A DNA stretch of 64,000 bases from Candidatus Celerinatantimonas neptuna (GCA_911810475.1 OU461276.1:1145501-1209500), one strand, 5' to 3'; shown: positions 1 to 11,467, numbered from the stretch's first letter. The notes: generated from the sequence alone by a model not told the origin. Translations and numbers: made by a program.

Positions 1-458
1 GTCTGGTTCTGACCAATAGAACCAGGAGCGCGGTGGCTCAAAGAGTTACCATGAGTCATATCTTGGGTACGGAAGTTCCAGCGTTTTACACCACCCTGGA
101 AGCCTTTACCTTTAGAAGTACCGGTAACGTCCACTTTTTTCACTTCATTGAACAGATCGACTTTCAGTTCACCACCGATGTCAATCCCTTCACCTTCTTC
201 GCTGTTTAAGCGAAATTCCCACAGGCCTCGACCCGCTTCAACACCAGCTTTGGCAAATTGGCCAGCTTGAGGTTTGTTGATGCGGTTCGCTTTTTTAGTG
301 CCAGTGGTCACTTGCAGAGCGCGATAACCGTCGCTTTCTTCGGAGATCACCCGAGTCACACGGTTTGGCTCACATTCGATGACGGTAACTGGAATTGAAA
401 CACCATCTTCAGTGAAGATGCGAGTCATTCCAACTTTACGACCGACTAGACCAATCAT
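1..458 (-). CDS. rplC: 50S ribosomal protein L3, 3' end outside window
   Basis: Large-subunit protein L3, which binds 23S rRNA early in assembly. The minus-strand translation from ATG at 458 begins [15 protein letters not shown] and continues through the family blocks [32 protein letters not shown] and GSIGQNQ, the last being the loop whose glutamine is methylated in E. coli. About 152 of roughly 209 residues are inside the window; the C-terminus lies before base 1. It follows rpsJ by 30 bases in the usual S10-operon order, so it should share that promoter and leader. Confidence 0.97.
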   Translation of the reverse strand, partial: MIGLVGRKVGMTRIFTEDGVSIPVTVIECEPNRVTRVISEESDGYRALQVTTGTKKANRINKPQAGQFAKAGVEAGRGLWEFRLNSEEGEGIDIGGELKVDLFNEVKKVDVTGTSKGKGFQGGVKRWNFRTQDMTHGNSLSHRAPGSIGQNQ

Positions 459-488
459 TGTAAAAACCTCTTATCTTTCCAGCTCTGC

Positions 489-974
<486 letters not shown>

Positions 975-980
975 TGCGTT

Positions 981-1008
981 ATTATACGTATTGGCGAATA
1001 AAACACAA
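981..1008 (-). promoter_or_regulatory. Sigma-70 promoter of the S10 operon
   Basis: Read on the minus strand there is TTGTGT (1008-1003), a 16-base spacer, and a perfect TATAAT (986-981). Transcription should start near 974, giving a leader of the length expected for this operon. Confidence 0.7.
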
Positions 1009-1102
1009 GCAAAAATGAGGGAAAAACAATCAATCCTTCTTTAAAAACGAAATCAGCGGCATGATTTAAACCTAATCTAAAAAATGCTCTAAAATGGCCT
1101 TT

Positions 1103-1138
1103 AAATTTGAACTCAGCCCGAAAGCTGCGTTCAAATTT
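1103..1138 (-). terminator. Terminator-like hairpin after argH
   Basis: AAATTTGAAC (1103-1112) pairs perfectly with GTTCAAATTT (1129-1138), with an inner CAGC/GCTG stem. On the minus strand it comes 13 bases after the argH stop and is followed by T-rich sequence. It separates the arginine operon from the S10 promoter. Confidence 0.65.
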
Positions 1139-1150
1139 ATATTACAGCTT

Positions 1151-3031
1151 CTATGCAACCTGTTGCTTATAAATCAGTGATCGTTGATAGGGAATCAGAT
1201 ACTCCAAAGCCACCTCATCACATGCATGCTGTCTTGGGCAAACATCACAATCTTTCATCACTTTTTCAGGCAAAAAAGATTTAGATGTTGGACTAAAACC
1301 CATTTTCATAAAGAATTCAGGCACCCGCGTCAGTACGAAAACTTTATCAAGCGCCATTCTCTGTGCTTTTTTAACCATAAACTCGACCAAAGCCTTGCCT
1401 TGGCCCCCCCTTTGGAATTCAGGATTCACACCTAATGAGCGGATCTCAGCAAGCCCAGTGTCATAAAGATATAACGATGCACAGCCGGTCACTCGCCCTG
1501 CCTGCTCGGTCACAGCAAATTCACCAATGGATTTAGTCAACTCACGCCGCGGTCTTGGCAGATTCTCTCCAACATCAGACCAATAATTCACCAAAGACTG
1601 AATGCCATCCAAATCAGTCATCCTCGCAGCACGAACATACAGACCTGGAATATCACGACCATCGAGTCGTTTTTCAGCCTGATTTAACGCGTATTCAATC
1701 TGTTCAGGTGCTACACCACCGAGCGCATTTCGTTTCGCTAGTGTCGATTCTAAAGACAAGTTTGGATAAACATCTTCTTCAATTTCTGATGCTAATGCCT
1801 TAAATTCACTCAAACTTAACGCTTCAAGAGGCACACCTTTATCAATTGCCTGAACAACAGCAATACCAACAATATGATGAGCTTCTCTGAAAGGAATACC
1901 TTTGCTCACTAAATAATCAGCCAACTCAGTTGCGTTAGAATATCCACCTTTAGCTGCTTCTTCAGTTGTCTGCTGATGGACATTCATATCATGAAGGACC
2001 AGCTCAGCCATTGCCAGGCAATGCTCCCAGGTATCCAACGCATCAAACAAACCTTCTTTATCTTCCTGCATATCTTTGTTATAAGCCAAGGGCAATGCTT
2101 TAAGAGTCATCATCATGCCACTTAAAGCACCATAAACACGGCCAGCTTTACCACGAATCAGCTCCAATGCATCCGGGTTTTTCTTTTGAGGCATCAATGA
2201 TGAACCCGATGTCACCTGATCAGAGAGCTCTAAAAAAGCTGATTCACCTGAATTATAAAAAATCAGATCTTCTGACATCCGTGAAAGATGCAACATCGAT
2301 AATGCTGCTGTTGAAATCAGTTCAACTACATGGTCTCGATCAGAGACGCTATCCAGGCTATTTCTTGTTGCACGGCGAAATCCCAAATCATGTGCGAGTT
2401 TCTGTCTATCCATTGGATAAGCTGTCCCAGCTAAAGCCCCACACCCCAAAGGACAAGTATCAAGACGTTTTAATGCATCACTTAACCGAGAATAATCACG
2501 TTCATACATCTCAACATAGGCCAGACACCAATGAGCAAAGGTTACCGGTTGGGCCCGTTGTAAATGGGTATAACCCGGTAAAACAGTATGTTGTTGTTCA
2601 CGGGCTAAACGGACCAGCTTCTGTTGTAAGACATCTAACTGTCCGAGTAAAACCATTCCTTCTTTTTTACACCAAAGCTTTAAGTCCGTTGCAACCTGGT
2701 CATTACGGCTTCGCCCCGTATGTAGCTTTTTGCCCAAATCACCAACACGCTGAATCAGCTGCGATTCGACCCAACTATGAATGTCTTCAGCATCGGAACC
2801 TAAAATCTGTTGCGGATTTTCCGACACAAGATTCGCCAACTCACCCAGAGCCTGTTCTAATTGTAATTGTTCATTCTCAGTTAAAACACCAACTGAAACC
2901 AACTCCTTAGACCAGGCGATCGAGCCGATAATGTCTTGTTCGGCCAATCGATAATCAAAACGCAGCGAATCATTGAACTGTTTAAATCTATCATCTGCCG
3001 CCTGACTGAAACGTCCGCCCCACAATGCCAT
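1151..3031 (-). CDS. argH: Argininosuccinate lyase fused to ArgA-like N-acetyltransferase
   Basis: Bifunctional arginine enzyme of 626 residues. Residues 1-458 are argininosuccinate lyase, which splits argininosuccinate to arginine and fumarate: TGRSRNDQ at 105-112, [10 protein letters not shown] at 153-162, and the superfamily signature [11 protein letters not shown] at 276-286. Residues 465-612 form a GNAT acetyltransferase with an acetyl-CoA loop (QRGGQGKAL, 540-548) and a cysteine-bearing tail ([10 protein letters not shown]). This matches the ArgH(A) fusions of Moritella and Vibrio, where the tail supplies N-acetylglutamate synthase activity. E. coli ArgH is about 457 residues. The start at 3031 gives the canonical MALWGGRF and has AAGGG upstream. 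Last gene of the operon. Confidence 0.96.
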   Translation of the reverse strand: MALWGGRFSQAADDRFKQFNDSLRFDYRLAEQDIIGSIAWSKELVSVGVLTENEQLQLEQALGELANLVSENPQQILGSDAEDIHSWVESQLIQRVGDLGKKLHTGRSRNDQVATDLKLWCKKEGMVLLGQLDVLQQKLVRLAREQQHTVLPGYTHLQRAQPVTFAHWCLAYVEMYERDYSRLSDALKRLDTCPLGCGALAGTAYPMDRQKLAHDLGFRRATRNSLDSVSDRDHVVELISTAALSMLHLSRMSEDLIFYNSGESAFLELSDQVTSGSSLMPQKKNPDALELIRGKAGRVYGALSGMMMTLKALPLAYNKDMQEDKEGLFDALDTWEHCLAMAELVLHDMNVHQQTTEEAAKGGYSNATELADYLVSKGIPFREAHHIVGIAVVQAIDKGVPLEALSLSEFKALASEIEEDVYPNLSLESTLAKRNALGGVAPEQIEYALNQAEKRLDGRDIPGLYVRAARMTDLDGIQSLVNYWSDVGENLPRPRRELTKSIGEFAVTEQAGRVTGCASLYLYDTGLAEIRSLGVNPEFQRGGQGKALVEFMVKKAQRMALDKVFVLTRVPEFFMKMGFSPTSKSFLPEKVMKDCDVCPRQHACDEVALEYLIPYQRSLIYKQQVA

Positions 3032-3059
3032 TTGTCTGTACCCTTATTGAACATACCAA

Positions 3060-3081
3060 AAATGCCGGATATCCGGCATTT
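3060..3081 (-). terminator. Perfect palindrome with T-run between argG and argH
   Basis: AAATGCCGGAT followed directly by ATCCGGCATTT makes a 22-base perfect palindrome. Read on the minus strand it ends in TTTTT, so it looks like a partial intrinsic terminator or processing site between argG and argH. It could lower argH expression relative to argG. Confidence 0.5.
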
Positions 3082-3127
3082 GTTCATTAATACTAAGAAT
3101 TGACGCGTAACTCTCGCGACATATTAC

Positions 3128-4330
3128 TTACTTCTTACCTAATGCCCGAATCCGACTTGACAATGAATACAGTCGAATAAAGCCTTCAGCATGTTTTTGA
3201 TCATACACATCATCTTCGCCAAAAGTAGCGAAAGCTTCAGAATAAAGGCTATTTGGTGAACGTTTTTGCAATGCACTCACCTGACCTTTATAGAGTTTGA
3301 GCACGACATCCCCACTGAGATCATCAGATAATGCTGTTACTGCTGCCAACAGAGAATCTTTCAGCGGAGTAAACCAGCGACCATCGTAAACCAGATGTGC
3401 AAATTGCTGGCCTACGGTTTCACGCCACTCCCGGGTCCGTTTATCATAAACCAACTCCTCCATCGCCCGAATAGCTGCAACCATAATGGTTCCTCCAGGA
3501 GTTTCATAGCAACCCCGGGATTTCATACCGACTAACCGGTTTTCAACAATATCAACCCGGCCGACACCATGTTTAGCACCCATTTTATTTAAAGCTGTAA
3601 TCACCTGATAAGGGCTCAGTGACTTACCATCAATCGCAACAACTTCACCTTTTTCTAAAGTCAGCGTAATTTTTTGTGCTTCATCTGGTGCACTTTCAGG
3701 TGAATTAGTCCAAGTCCAGACATTATCAGAAGGTTCATTCCACGGATCTTCTAACTCGCCACCTTCAGTTGAGATGTGCCAAACATTTGCATCACGGCTA
3801 TAGATTTTGGTCAACGAAGCCGAACAGGGAATATCACGCTCAGCCAAATACGCCAATAGCTCTTCCCGAGAACGCATAGTCCACTCACGCCATGGTGCTA
3901 TCACTTCCAAATCAGGTGCCAGCGCAGCAAAGCAACCTTCAAAACGAATTTGGTCATTACCTTTACCGGTACACCCATGGCATAAAGCATCTGCACCCAC
4001 TTTTCGGGCAACAGCAACCTGAGCTTTAGCTATAACCGGGCGAGCCATTGAAGTACCTAATAAATAAGTACCTTCATAGACAGCCCCAGTTTTCAACGTC
4101 GGATAAATATACTCAGCAGCAAACTCATCTTTTAAATCAACGACATGACATTCACTTGCACCAGAAGCGAGGGCTTTCTCCTCAACGCCTTTGATCTCAT
4201 CAGCCCCTTGACCGACATCAGCACAAAATGCAACGACTTCACAACCATAGGTCTCTTTTAGCCATGGGATAATAGCTGAGGTATCTAGGCCACCGGAATA
4301 TGCAAGAACAACTTTGTTAAACTTAGCCAT
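3128..4330 (-). CDS. argG: Argininosuccinate synthase
   Basis: Joins citrulline and aspartate with ATP to form argininosuccinate, the penultimate arginine step. The 400-residue protein is the normal length for the bacterial type-1 enzyme and starts [18 protein letters not shown], with the N-type ATP-pyrophosphatase loop SGGLDTS at 12-18. Further conserved blocks are [14 protein letters not shown] and [16 protein letters not shown] lies about 11 bases before the ATG. It lies 14 bases after argF, so the two are co-transcribed; a hairpin follows before argH. Confidence 0.97.
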   Translation of the reverse strand: MAKFNKVVLAYSGGLDTSAIIPWLKETYGCEVVAFCADVGQGADEIKGVEEKALASGASECHVVDLKDEFAAEYIYPTLKTGAVYEGTYLLGTSMARPVIAKAQVAVARKVGADALCHGCTGKGNDQIRFEGCFAALAPDLEVIAPWREWTMRSREELLAYLAERDIPCSASLTKIYSRDANVWHISTEGGELEDPWNEPSDNVWTWTNSPESAPDEAQKITLTLEKGEVVAIDGKSLSPYQVITALNKMGAKHGVGRVDIVENRLVGMKSRGCYETPGGTIMVAAIRAMEELVYDKRTREWRETVGQQFAHLVYDGRWFTPLKDSLLAAVTALSDDLSGDVVLKLYKGQVSALQKRSPNSLYSEAFATFGEDDVYDQKHAEGFIRLYSLSSRIRALGKK

Positions 4331-4344
4331 AATATTGATAATCC

Positions 4345-5265
4345 TTAAATTTTATTAATAAGTGAAACCAGCACCGCATTTTGTGCGTGCATCCGGTTTT
4401 CAGCCTGATCAAAAATAATTGACTGAGGCCCATCCATTACTTCAGAAGTAATTTCCAATTCTCGATGGGCAGGTTGACAATGGAGTACATGCTTGATGCC
4501 GTAACGCTCCATCATCTGCTGATTAATCTGATAAGGGATAAAGCGCTCTTTAACTGAATCAAGGGACGTATCATCCCCCATTGACACCCACGTATCACCG
4601 TAAACGACATCATAGCCATCTAGTGCGTCAAGTGAATTGCTTACAACAATCCGACTACCACTTGATTTAGCCAATTCTTTCGCTTTAAGAACAATTTGAG
4701 CATCTGGGCTGGAACCAATAGGACAAACAGCGGCAACATCCATTCCAAGAACAGCACCACCTAACATCAGTGAATGAGTCACATTATTGCCATCACCAAC
4801 ATAGGCCAATTTAACCTGACTTAAATCATCATAATTTTCAGCAATGGTCAAAAAGTCTGCAAGTGCCTGACAAGGATGATAAAGATCACATAAAGCATTC
4901 ACAACAGGCACATCCGCATACTCACGAAACTCTTGGAGTGTTTTATGGCTAAATACACGAGCCACAATCGCATCACACCAGCGACTTAAATTTTTTGCAT
5001 AATCTTCGATAGATTCGCGTTGACCGATTTGACCGTTCTGCTGATCCAGATAAACAGCATGTCCACCGAGGCGACTAACACCAATGTCAAAAGTTACACG
5101 AGTCCGAAGTGACGGTTTCTCAAATAAAGTCACCACACTTTTGCCATCCAGGGCTTTTGCATAAGCAGCTCGATCAGATTTAATTTTTTTGGCCAGATCA
5201 AGCACTACTAAAATCTGCTCACGACTGAGATCCTGTAATGTCAGCAGATGGTTAAATTCTGTCAT
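4345..5265 (-). CDS. argF: Ornithine carbamoyltransferase
   Basis: Transfers the carbamoyl group of carbamoyl phosphate to ornithine, giving citrulline. At 306 residues it has the carbamoyl-phosphate motif as SLRTR (52-56; STRTR in many homologues) and the YHPCQ block near residue 130. The ornithine-loop motif near residue 264 reads HCQPAHR, where most enzymes have HCLPA. AAAGGAGA precedes the ATG. It sits 18 bases after argB and 14 before argG. Specificity for plain ornithine, rather than an acylated form, is inferred from the argB/argC/argG/argH company. Confidence 0.93.
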   Translation of the reverse strand: MTEFNHLLTLQDLSREQILVVLDLAKKIKSDRAAYAKALDGKSVVTLFEKPSLRTRVTFDIGVSRLGGHAVYLDQQNGQIGQRESIEDYAKNLSRWCDAIVARVFSHKTLQEFREYADVPVVNALCDLYHPCQALADFLTIAENYDDLSQVKLAYVGDGNNVTHSLMLGGAVLGMDVAAVCPIGSSPDAQIVLKAKELAKSSGSRIVVSNSLDALDGYDVVYGDTWVSMGDDTSLDSVKERFIPYQINQQMMERYGIKHVLHCQPAHRELEITSEVMDGPQSIIFDQAENRMHAQNAVLVSLINKI

Positions 5266-5283
5266 ATCTCTCCTTTATATTGT

Positions 5284-6060
5284 TTACTCTTCGTTCGCTA
5301 TGACCCGAGTACCCCATTTTTCACCAGCCAATAATCGAGAAAGTCCCTCAACATCTTTCCAACCGGCTAAAATAACCGCTTGCTGAAGTCGTTTCGCTGC
5401 TTCCAATGCAGCTTTCACTTTCACGGCCATTCCGCCATGGATTACGCCCAGTGTGATCAATTTTTCCGCCAATTGAGGCGTTAATTCCTCGATCAGCACA
5501 CCATTCTCATCAAGTACTCCCGGAACATCAGACAACAATACCAGTGGCCCCTCAACCATCGTAGCAACAGCCAAAGCCGCTTCATCAGCATTGATATTGT
5601 ATAACTGACCTTCTTCACTAATTCCGATCGAACTAACCACTGGTAAATAATGCTGTTCTAAAAGACTGGTGATTAAATCAGGATCGCCTGGCTGACAGTG
5701 ACCGACATAACCAAAACGGGTATCCAGTGGCATCACCCGGCAAAGTCCACCATCTCCCAAACATAATCCGACGGCTGCCCGCCCATGGCGAAGTACTGCT
5801 CCGGTTAATTTTTTATTGGCGGTGCCCGCCAGAGCACCAGTCACTAAATCAATCTGATCCGCAGGCGTAATCCTCAGCCCTTCAATTTTCTGGCTCGTCA
5901 TCCCCAGACGAGATAACAGTGTTTCAACGATAATTCCACCACCATGAATAAGAACTAACGGACGCTCCTGAACCAGTGCTAAAGCACGGCACAAATTATC
6001 CAGTGCCTGAGGATTTTCGAAAATAGCACCACCTAGCTTAACGACAAGAGGCTCTAGCAT
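5284..6060 (-). CDS. argB: Acetylglutamate kinase
   Basis: Phosphorylates N-acetylglutamate, the second step of arginine synthesis. The 258-residue protein starts [16 protein letters not shown], with the glycine-rich VKLGGA block and LIHGGG (38-43) of the amino-acid kinase family. This is the length of the short, arginine-insensitive E. coli type. Its start overlaps the end of argC by 7 bases, indicating translational coupling. Confidence 0.96.
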   Translation of the reverse strand: MLEPLVVKLGGAIFENPQALDNLCRALALVQERPLVLIHGGGIIVETLLSRLGMTSQKIEGLRITPADQIDLVTGALAGTANKKLTGAVLRHGRAAVGLCLGDGGLCRVMPLDTRFGYVGHCQPGDPDLITSLLEQHYLPVVSSIGISEEGQLYNINADEAALAVATMVEGPLVLLSDVPGVLDENGVLIEELTPQLAEKLITLGVIHGGMAVKVKAALEAAKRLQQAVILAGWKDVEGLSRLLAGEKWGTRVIANEE

Positions 6061-7100
6061 GAGGCCCCCTCAATTAAAGCCGTTTCGATGGCAAACCCAT
6101 AACGCATGTTAAAACACTGGACGGCCTGAGCAGACGCGCCTTTAAGCAGGTTATCTTCAGCTGCAAACACAATCAGATGGTCCCCCTGTTTAGACCAATT
6201 TAAATCCACAAAAGGAGTATTGACAACTGACTTAATCGAAGGCCAGACCTGCTTCGGAAGTAACCGCACAAAAGGTTTACCGGCATAAGCCTTCTGGTAT
6301 GCCTGAGCCACATCCTCATCGGTCACACCTAATTTCAGATCAACATGAATTGTCGCCAAAATTCCCCGGGGGAAACTTCCCAGATGAGGAGTAAAAATAA
6401 CATCTCTTCCCAAATGGGCACTAATCTCAGGCTGATGGCGATGTGTTCCAACGCCATAAGGATTCAAGCTCACTTCACAAAAGTTGCTGGTTACAGACGC
6501 TTTACGACCTGCGCCACTGACACCGCTGGTTGCATCAATTAAAGGTTTATAACCATCTGCAATCAGATTATTTTCCTGCAGAGGTTTTAATGCAGATAAA
6601 GACGCTGTTGGATAACACCCGGGTAGAGCAATCAGCTGAACAGATTCATCAAGAGCACCATCTCGCCATTCGGCCAATCCATAAACAGCCTGTTCCAACA
6701 GATCAGGATACTCATGTGTAAAACCATAATATTTTGGATAAAAGTCAACCTGATTAACCCTAAATGCCCCTGACAAATCAAAAACCTGGCATCCGCACTC
6801 TAAAAACTTAGAAGCGAGATTATGACTCACATGATGGGCTGTTGCTAAGAAAACACAATCAATCTGAGTAAATAGAGCCGGATTAAAATTCGCAGACAAT
6901 GGCTGTAAGGGTAAATCCACAACTCCACGAAGTTGCCCATACAACTCACTGATAACTTTATGAGCATCCACACTTTGTTCTGACACATAAAGACCGCATA
7001 GATCAGCTTGTGGATGACGCTGTAAAATTGCCGCAAGTTCTGCCCCAGCATAACCACTGGCTCCAACAATCACTGCTCGTAATTTGTTACTTTCTTTCAT
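6054..7100 (-). CDS. argC: N-acetyl-gamma-glutamyl-phosphate reductase
   Basis: Reduces acetylglutamyl phosphate with NADPH to the semialdehyde. It has 348 residues; the Rossmann motif GASGYAGAE is at 13-21 and the catalytic cysteine is C162 in [13 protein letters not shown] stands immediately upstream of the start at 7100. First gene of argCBFGH(A). Its promoter should lie in the 655-base gap towards ppc, which holds candidate ArgR-type sites. No argE lies beside it, unlike E. coli and Vibrio. Confidence 0.96.
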   Translation of the reverse strand: MKESNKLRAVIVGASGYAGAELAAILQRHPQADLCGLYVSEQSVDAHKVISELYGQLRGVVDLPLQPLSANFNPALFTQIDCVFLATAHHVSHNLASKFLECGCQVFDLSGAFRVNQVDFYPKYYGFTHEYPDLLEQAVYGLAEWRDGALDESVQLIALPGCYPTASLSALKPLQENNLIADGYKPLIDATSGVSGAGRKASVTSNFCEVSLNPYGVGTHRHQPEISAHLGRDVIFTPHLGSFPRGILATIHVDLKLGVTDEDVAQAYQKAYAGKPFVRLLPKQVWPSIKSVVNTPFVDLNWSKQGDHLIVFAAEDNLLKGASAQAVQCFNMRYGFAIETALIEGASC

Positions 7101-7229
7101 TTATCCCTCAAAAAGCGTCTGATTCTAGTCATTCAGATCCATCAAACTGATGACTCTATCTACCAGTATAAAATGACGAATAATATAGATAATATCGAGA
7201 ATACCACGAGCATTTATTTATGCAAATAT

Positions 7230-7247
7230 TTTGAATTTATATCTATT
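7230..7247. promoter_or_regulatory. Candidate ARG box (ArgR operator)
   Basis: TGAATTTATATCTA matches the ArgR half-site pattern TGAAT-WWWW-ATTCA completely in the left half and spacer, and at three of five positions in the right half. It lies about 130 bases upstream of argC. Inferred from consensus only. Confidence 0.35.
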
Positions 7248-7339
7248 AAAAAATAATCTAACCGGACTAAATTGTCCTCTGCCAACAGTTTTAAAAGTGC
7301 GGTCATATAGAAACGAAAGTTCGAAATATATCTAAATGA

Positions 7340-7382
7340 TTTATGCAAAAAAAGGCATAGTTCATGCTAGTTTTTGCATAAA
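7340..7382. promoter_or_regulatory. Compound palindrome, two ATGC-N8-GCAT units
   Basis: Outer arms TTTATGCAAAAA (7340-7351) and TTTTTGCATAAA (7371-7382) are exact inverted repeats around 19 bases. Inside are two palindromes of the form ATGC-N8-GCAT (7343-7358 and 7364-7379) with centres 21 bases apart. The spacing equals that of paired ArgR boxes, but the half-site sequence fits the consensus only partly. It could also fold as one hairpin. Confidence 0.5.
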
Positions 7383-7755
7383 ATGTCCTAAAACACCTCC
7401 CAATTGATCCATTATGAAAAAAAATTACCAAATTTTGTCCAATTCAGGGTTGAAACTGGTAAGTTAACATCATATAACGAAGCGTCACTGTTAAAGACCG
7501 TTGGCTTTCGGTTTTCATTTTATTTCTCGTTATGCTTTGTTTCTTTCAAAAAACGAAATGAATAAAAACATATAAATGAAAGTACCTTGATTTATGATTA
7601 ATTATCCATTGCATTATAACTGATGCAGGTATTCAGAGAATCTGGCGACATTCTGTTATGGTTTGAATATGGTCGACGGGAAGCAAAAGCAAAGTTAACG
7701 GTTTATCAAATTTTGGAGCAGCCTTAAATTTCGGGGCAAATACAGGAACAACAAC

Positions 7756-10386
7756 ATGAACGATAAAAACGGAGCGTTACGAAGCAACGTCAGTTTTCTC
7801 GGTCAACTTCTGGGTAAAACAATAAAAAACCACCTGGGTGAACCATTTTTAGAGAAAATAGAATCCATTCGATTATTAGCTAAAGCATCAAGGAAGGAGG
7901 ACAAGGAAGCCCGGCAAGAACTTCTAAAAACACTGCGTAATTTATCCGATGAAGAACTATTACCCGTCACCAGGGCATTTAGTCAATTTCTAAACCTGGC
8001 AAATATAGCCGAACAGTTCCATACAATTTCTCGTTCTACAAAGCAAAATCTCCATGAAACAGACCCAATACAAAGCTTAATTACTCGACTCAAAAAAGAG
8101 AATCTGAATGAACAGGCCATTCAGGATGCCGTTACATCACTTAACATTGAACTGGTTTTGACGGCCCACCCAACCGAAGTAACACGACGGACCATGATCG
8201 CGAAATACGTCCGCATTAATGAATGCTTAGACTTTTTAGAGTTAGGAAACTTGACAGATCGTGAACGTCGGATTATCAATCATCGCTTAGAACAGCTGAT
8301 TAACCAATCATGGTACACCGATGAAATTCGAAAAATCCGTCCAACGCCAGTAGAAGAAGCTCGTTGGGGATTCGCCGTTATCGAAAGTTCATTATGGAAA
8401 GCGGTTCCTGATTTTCTACGCTTGTTGGATGAACAATTACATGAAAATCTGGGTATTAATCTGCCACTAAATAGTCATATCGTAACACTAACCTCCTGGA
8501 TGGGGGGCGACAGAGACGGAAACCCATTTGTCACATCAGAAGTAACCGAAGAAGTACTGCTCTCCAGTCGTTGGGTTGCAACCGACTTGTATCTGAAAGA
8601 TTTAGATCTACTCGTCAGTGAATTATCGATGAGTGAATGCAGTGATGAACTTCGCAACCTAGTTGGTCATAATGTTGAAGAGCCTTATCGAAAACTCCTG
8701 AAAAAACTTCGTATCGAGATGCGGGAAACTCGTGATTTTCTCACGGCCAAGCTTCAACACCATTATAGTGATGCCCAAGATGTTATCACCGCCACAGAAC
8801 AACTTCGCCGGCCCCTCGACTTATGCTATCGCTCATTGAAAGAGTGCGGCATGGATATGATTGCAGATGGCAACCTGCTGGATATGCTTCGTCGTCTGTC
8901 ATGCTTTGGTATCCATCTGGTTCATTTGGATATCCGCCAGGACAGCAGCCGACACACTGAAGTATTTTCAGAGTTAACCCGTTATCTCGGCATGGGCGAC
9001 TATGCTCAGTGGAGCGAAGAAGACAAACAGAGCTTCTTGTTATCTGAGCTAACAAGTAAACGCCCATTAATTCCCCATAATTGGAAACCCTCTGAGAATG
9101 TTCAGGAAGTTCTGGATACCTGTCAGGTTATTGCCAAACAGCGCCGTGAGTCATTGGGGATCTACAATATTTCAATGGCAAGTGAACCTTCTGATGTATT
9201 AGCGGTACAGTTACTACTCAAAGAAAGTGGTTGCCCATTTATGCTGCCCGTTTCGCCACTTTTTGAAACACTCGATGATCTCAACAAAGCAGCGACAACT
9301 ATCCGCAAACTATTATCACTTGATTGGTACCGGGGTATCACCAAAAATATCCAATACGTTATGATTGGTTACTCTGATTCGGCGAAAGATGCCGGCGTAT
9401 TAGCATCTTCCTGGGCACAATACCGGGCCATGGAAGAACTCGTGCAGATATGTGAAGAACAAGATGTCAAATTGATTCTATTCCATGGCCGCGGAGGAAC
9501 AATTGGCCGTGGCGGAGCACCGGCTCACGCAGCATTATTGTCACAGCCACCCCGTTCATTAAAAGGAGGATTACGGGTCACCGAGCAAGGTGAGATGATC
9601 CGCTTTAAACTGGGCTTAGATAAAGTGGCTGTTGAAAGCTTATCCATGTACGCTAGTGCCGTTTTGGAAGCAAATCTCTTACCGCCTATCGACCCCAAAC
9701 CACAATGGCGACAAATCATGGATGAATTAGCCGAGAGTTCATGCAAAGTCTACCGGAAAGTTGTCCGGGAAAATGAAGATTTTGTTCCTTATTTCCGTGC
9801 TGCAACACCAGAACAAGAATTAGGTAAGTTGCCACTGGGAAGTCGTCCGGCGAAACGTAACCCCAAAGGTGGTGTTGAAAGCTTACGCGCTATTCCATGG
9901 ATTTTTGCCTGGAGTCAAAATCGGCTCCTCCTACCTGCCTGGCTCGGTGCAGGAGAGGCACTGGCCGAACAACTTGAAAATGGACATAAAGAGATCATCA
10001 CACAGATGTGCCAATGGCCTTTCTTCATTAATCGTCTGGCAATGCTTGAAATGCTCTTTATGAAAACCGACACCTGGCTCTCAGAAATCTATGACAAAGA
10101 ACTGGTTCCTGAACACTTGCAACATTTAGGAGATGAACTGCGTCAACAGTTACAGCTAACAGAGCAAGCTGTCAAAACATTGGTGCCCAAAGCCAATTCT
10201 CTAGCTAATGATGAATGGGTTGGGGAATCAATTGGATTACGTAACCCTTATATTGATCCGCTTAATGTCATGCAGGTTGAATTACTGCGACGCTCAAGAA
10301 AGTCGGAGAAAGTATCCCCTGTTGTTAACCAGGCTTTGATGGTCAGTATCGCCGGTGTTGCAGCGGGTATGCGCAATACAGGTTAG
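7756..10386 (+). CDS. ppc: Phosphoenolpyruvate carboxylase
   Basis: Anaplerotic enzyme that carboxylates phosphoenolpyruvate to oxaloacetate. At 876 residues it is close to E. coli Ppc (883). The N-terminus ([14 protein letters not shown]) matches the family. The catalytic-histidine block LTAHPTEV lies near 135-142, [10 protein letters not shown] near 537, and the glycine-rich loop [14 protein letters not shown] near 576-589. It ends in the conserved RNTG. AGGAACAACAAC precedes the ATG. It is divergent from argC; in E. coli ppc is also beside the arg genes, but with argE between. Confidence 0.98.
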   Translation: MNDKNGALRSNVSFLGQLLGKTIKNHLGEPFLEKIESIRLLAKASRKEDKEARQELLKTLRNLSDEELLPVTRAFSQFLNLANIAEQFHTISRSTKQNLHETDPIQSLITRLKKENLNEQAIQDAVTSLNIELVLTAHPTEVTRRTMIAKYVRINECLDFLELGNLTDRERRIINHRLEQLINQSWYTDEIRKIRPTPVEEARWGFAVIESSLWKAVPDFLRLLDEQLHENLGINLPLNSHIVTLTSWMGGDRDGNPFVTSEVTEEVLLSSRWVATDLYLKDLDLLVSELSMSECSDELRNLVGHNVEEPYRKLLKKLRIEMRETRDFLTAKLQHHYSDAQDVITATEQLRRPLDLCYRSLKECGMDMIADGNLLDMLRRLSCFGIHLVHLDIRQDSSRHTEVFSELTRYLGMGDYAQWSEEDKQSFLLSELTSKRPLIPHNWKPSENVQEVLDTCQVIAKQRRESLGIYNISMASEPSDVLAVQLLLKESGCPFMLPVSPLFETLDDLNKAATTIRKLLSLDWYRGITKNIQYVMIGYSDSAKDAGVLASSWAQYRAMEELVQICEEQDVKLILFHGRGGTIGRGGAPAHAALLSQPPRSLKGGLRVTEQGEMIRFKLGLDKVAVESLSMYASAVLEANLLPPIDPKPQWRQIMDELAESSCKVYRKVVRENEDFVPYFRAATPEQELGKLPLGSRPAKRNPKGGVESLRAIPWIFAWSQNRLLLPAWLGAGEALAEQLENGHKEIITQMCQWPFFINRLAMLEMLFMKTDTWLSEIYDKELVPEHLQHLGDELRQQLQLTEQAVKTLVPKANSLANDEWVGESIGLRNPYIDPLNVMQVELLRRSRKSEKVSPVVNQALMVSIAGVAAGMRNTG

Positions 10387-10396
10387 ATTGAATCAC

Positions 10397-10416
10397 GCCG
10401 GGGCTTTCGCTCCGGC
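10397..10416 (+). terminator. Hairpin after ppc
   Basis: GCCGGGG (10397-10403) pairs with CTCCGGC (10410-10416), one pair being G-U, around CTTTCG, starting 11 bases after the ppc stop. No T-run follows, so termination efficiency is doubtful. Confidence 0.4.
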
Positions 10417-10443
10417 ACATTTCTGGCGTCATATCCACATTAT

Positions 10444-11235
10444 CTATGATCCAAAACGAAGATGATGCTCATACAGATAATGACGAACAATAGACTGATA
10501 ACTTCCATCCTGATGCATCTTTTTCAAAGTTCTTCGTAACCGAATAACCAGTCTTAAACTACTGCGCTTACTTAGGCCCAAATAAAGAACCGGATATTTG
10601 TCAGGTTTGAATCCAAATAACCGGTAAAGCCGGGATTTGCCGTTATTCTCGGGATAAACATGTTGAAGAATATATTGCATTGAAAAATCACTGATAGGTA
10701 ATAAATCAATCCGGTTATTCAGCAGCTTTCTGACATTCTGTGGATAATCATTCACACTAAAGAGATTAACTTCCCGACGAAATCCCCTTTGCCTTAAAAC
10801 ATTCTCAACATAAACCTGATTTACTGCCCCGACCCGCAACTTAGTTTTTGGATTGAGCCAGCTAATACGCTTTTTCAATTTGTGGTCAGTCGCATATACC
10901 GACATGGGATATGGAGCGACAACCCCGATCCAATAGAACTTATCATCTCGGCTATGAGTGCGCTTCATGGGAAACAGCCCCATATTTGGCCTATCTAATA
11001 CACTACGGTAAGCACGGATCCAAGGTTGTGGCTCTATGTTCACATTCAAACCTGCACGCAACATAAGTTCTCGAACAATCCGAACAGCAATTCCATCGAT
11101 ATGACCGAAGCGCTGATAACTATAAGGAGGAAAGTCACTCTCTGTTAAAAAAGTTAGATCAGGTGCCGATTGTGCAATAACGCACCGGCTCATGAACAAA
11201 GTGCAAAAAGCTAATATACATCTTGCAAAAGTCAC
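10444..11235 (-). CDS. Periplasmic solute-binding protein, family 3-like
   Basis: Predicted periplasmic binding protein of the amino-acid ABC transporter type (SBP_bac_3). The 263-residue product has a signal peptide ending near VIAQSA (about residue 23), then the domain opening LTFLTESDFPPYSY followed by GHIDGIAVRIVRELMLRAG. No permease or ATPase gene is adjacent, so it is either an orphan binding protein or a sensor-like protein; the ligand cannot be named. The start is a GTG with no clear Shine-Dalgarno, so the exact N-terminus is uncertain. Convergent with ppc. Confidence 0.75.
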   Translation of the reverse strand: MTFARCILAFCTLFMSRCVIAQSAPDLTFLTESDFPPYSYQRFGHIDGIAVRIVRELMLRAGLNVNIEPQPWIRAYRSVLDRPNMGLFPMKRTHSRDDKFYWIGVVAPYPMSVYATDHKLKKRISWLNPKTKLRVGAVNQVYVENVLRQRGFRREVNLFSVNDYPQNVRKLLNNRIDLLPISDFSMQYILQHVYPENNGKSRLYRLFGFKPDKYPVLYLGLSKRSSLRLVIRLRRTLKKMHQDGSYQSIVRHYLYEHHLRFGS

Positions 11236-11413
11236 GGAGTACCATCAACAATTAGAGTAATGATTAAACAAGAAGCTAGGGAGCCGCCGCCTCAGCAAAA
11301 ATCTGATATAAACCTAACGGAAAAACAAGTGAGATAAAACGCTTAAGGAAAATTAATTAATGAAGGCCAATTTACTGTTATCGTTTTTTAAACATCATAC
11401 TTCAAATAAAATG

Positions 11414-11437
11414 ACGAAGCGGCTTCTTCCGCTTCGT
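11414..11437 (-). terminator. Intrinsic terminator after ribA
   Basis: ACGAAGCGG (11414-11422) and CCGCTTCGT (11429-11437) form a perfect 9-base-pair stem with a 6-base loop. On the minus strand it is followed by CATTTTATTT. It lies 31 bases beyond the ribA stop. Confidence 0.75.
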
Positions 11438-11467
11438 ATCTGATAACGGTTTGTCTGAGATACCAAA

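Larger units (their letters stand above)
7101..7755. other. argC-ppc divergent control region
   Basis: 655 AT-rich bases without a supported gene. The region contains a partial ARG box at 7230-7247 and a 43-base compound palindrome at 7340-7382. The promoters of argC (minus) and ppc (plus) must lie here, but none stands out well enough to place exactly. Confidence 0.7.

Noticed and set aside
2167-2910. 247-codon plus-strand open frame
   Set aside because: It is antisense to argH; composition is irregular and no family features appear. It is a shadow of the lyase reading frame.
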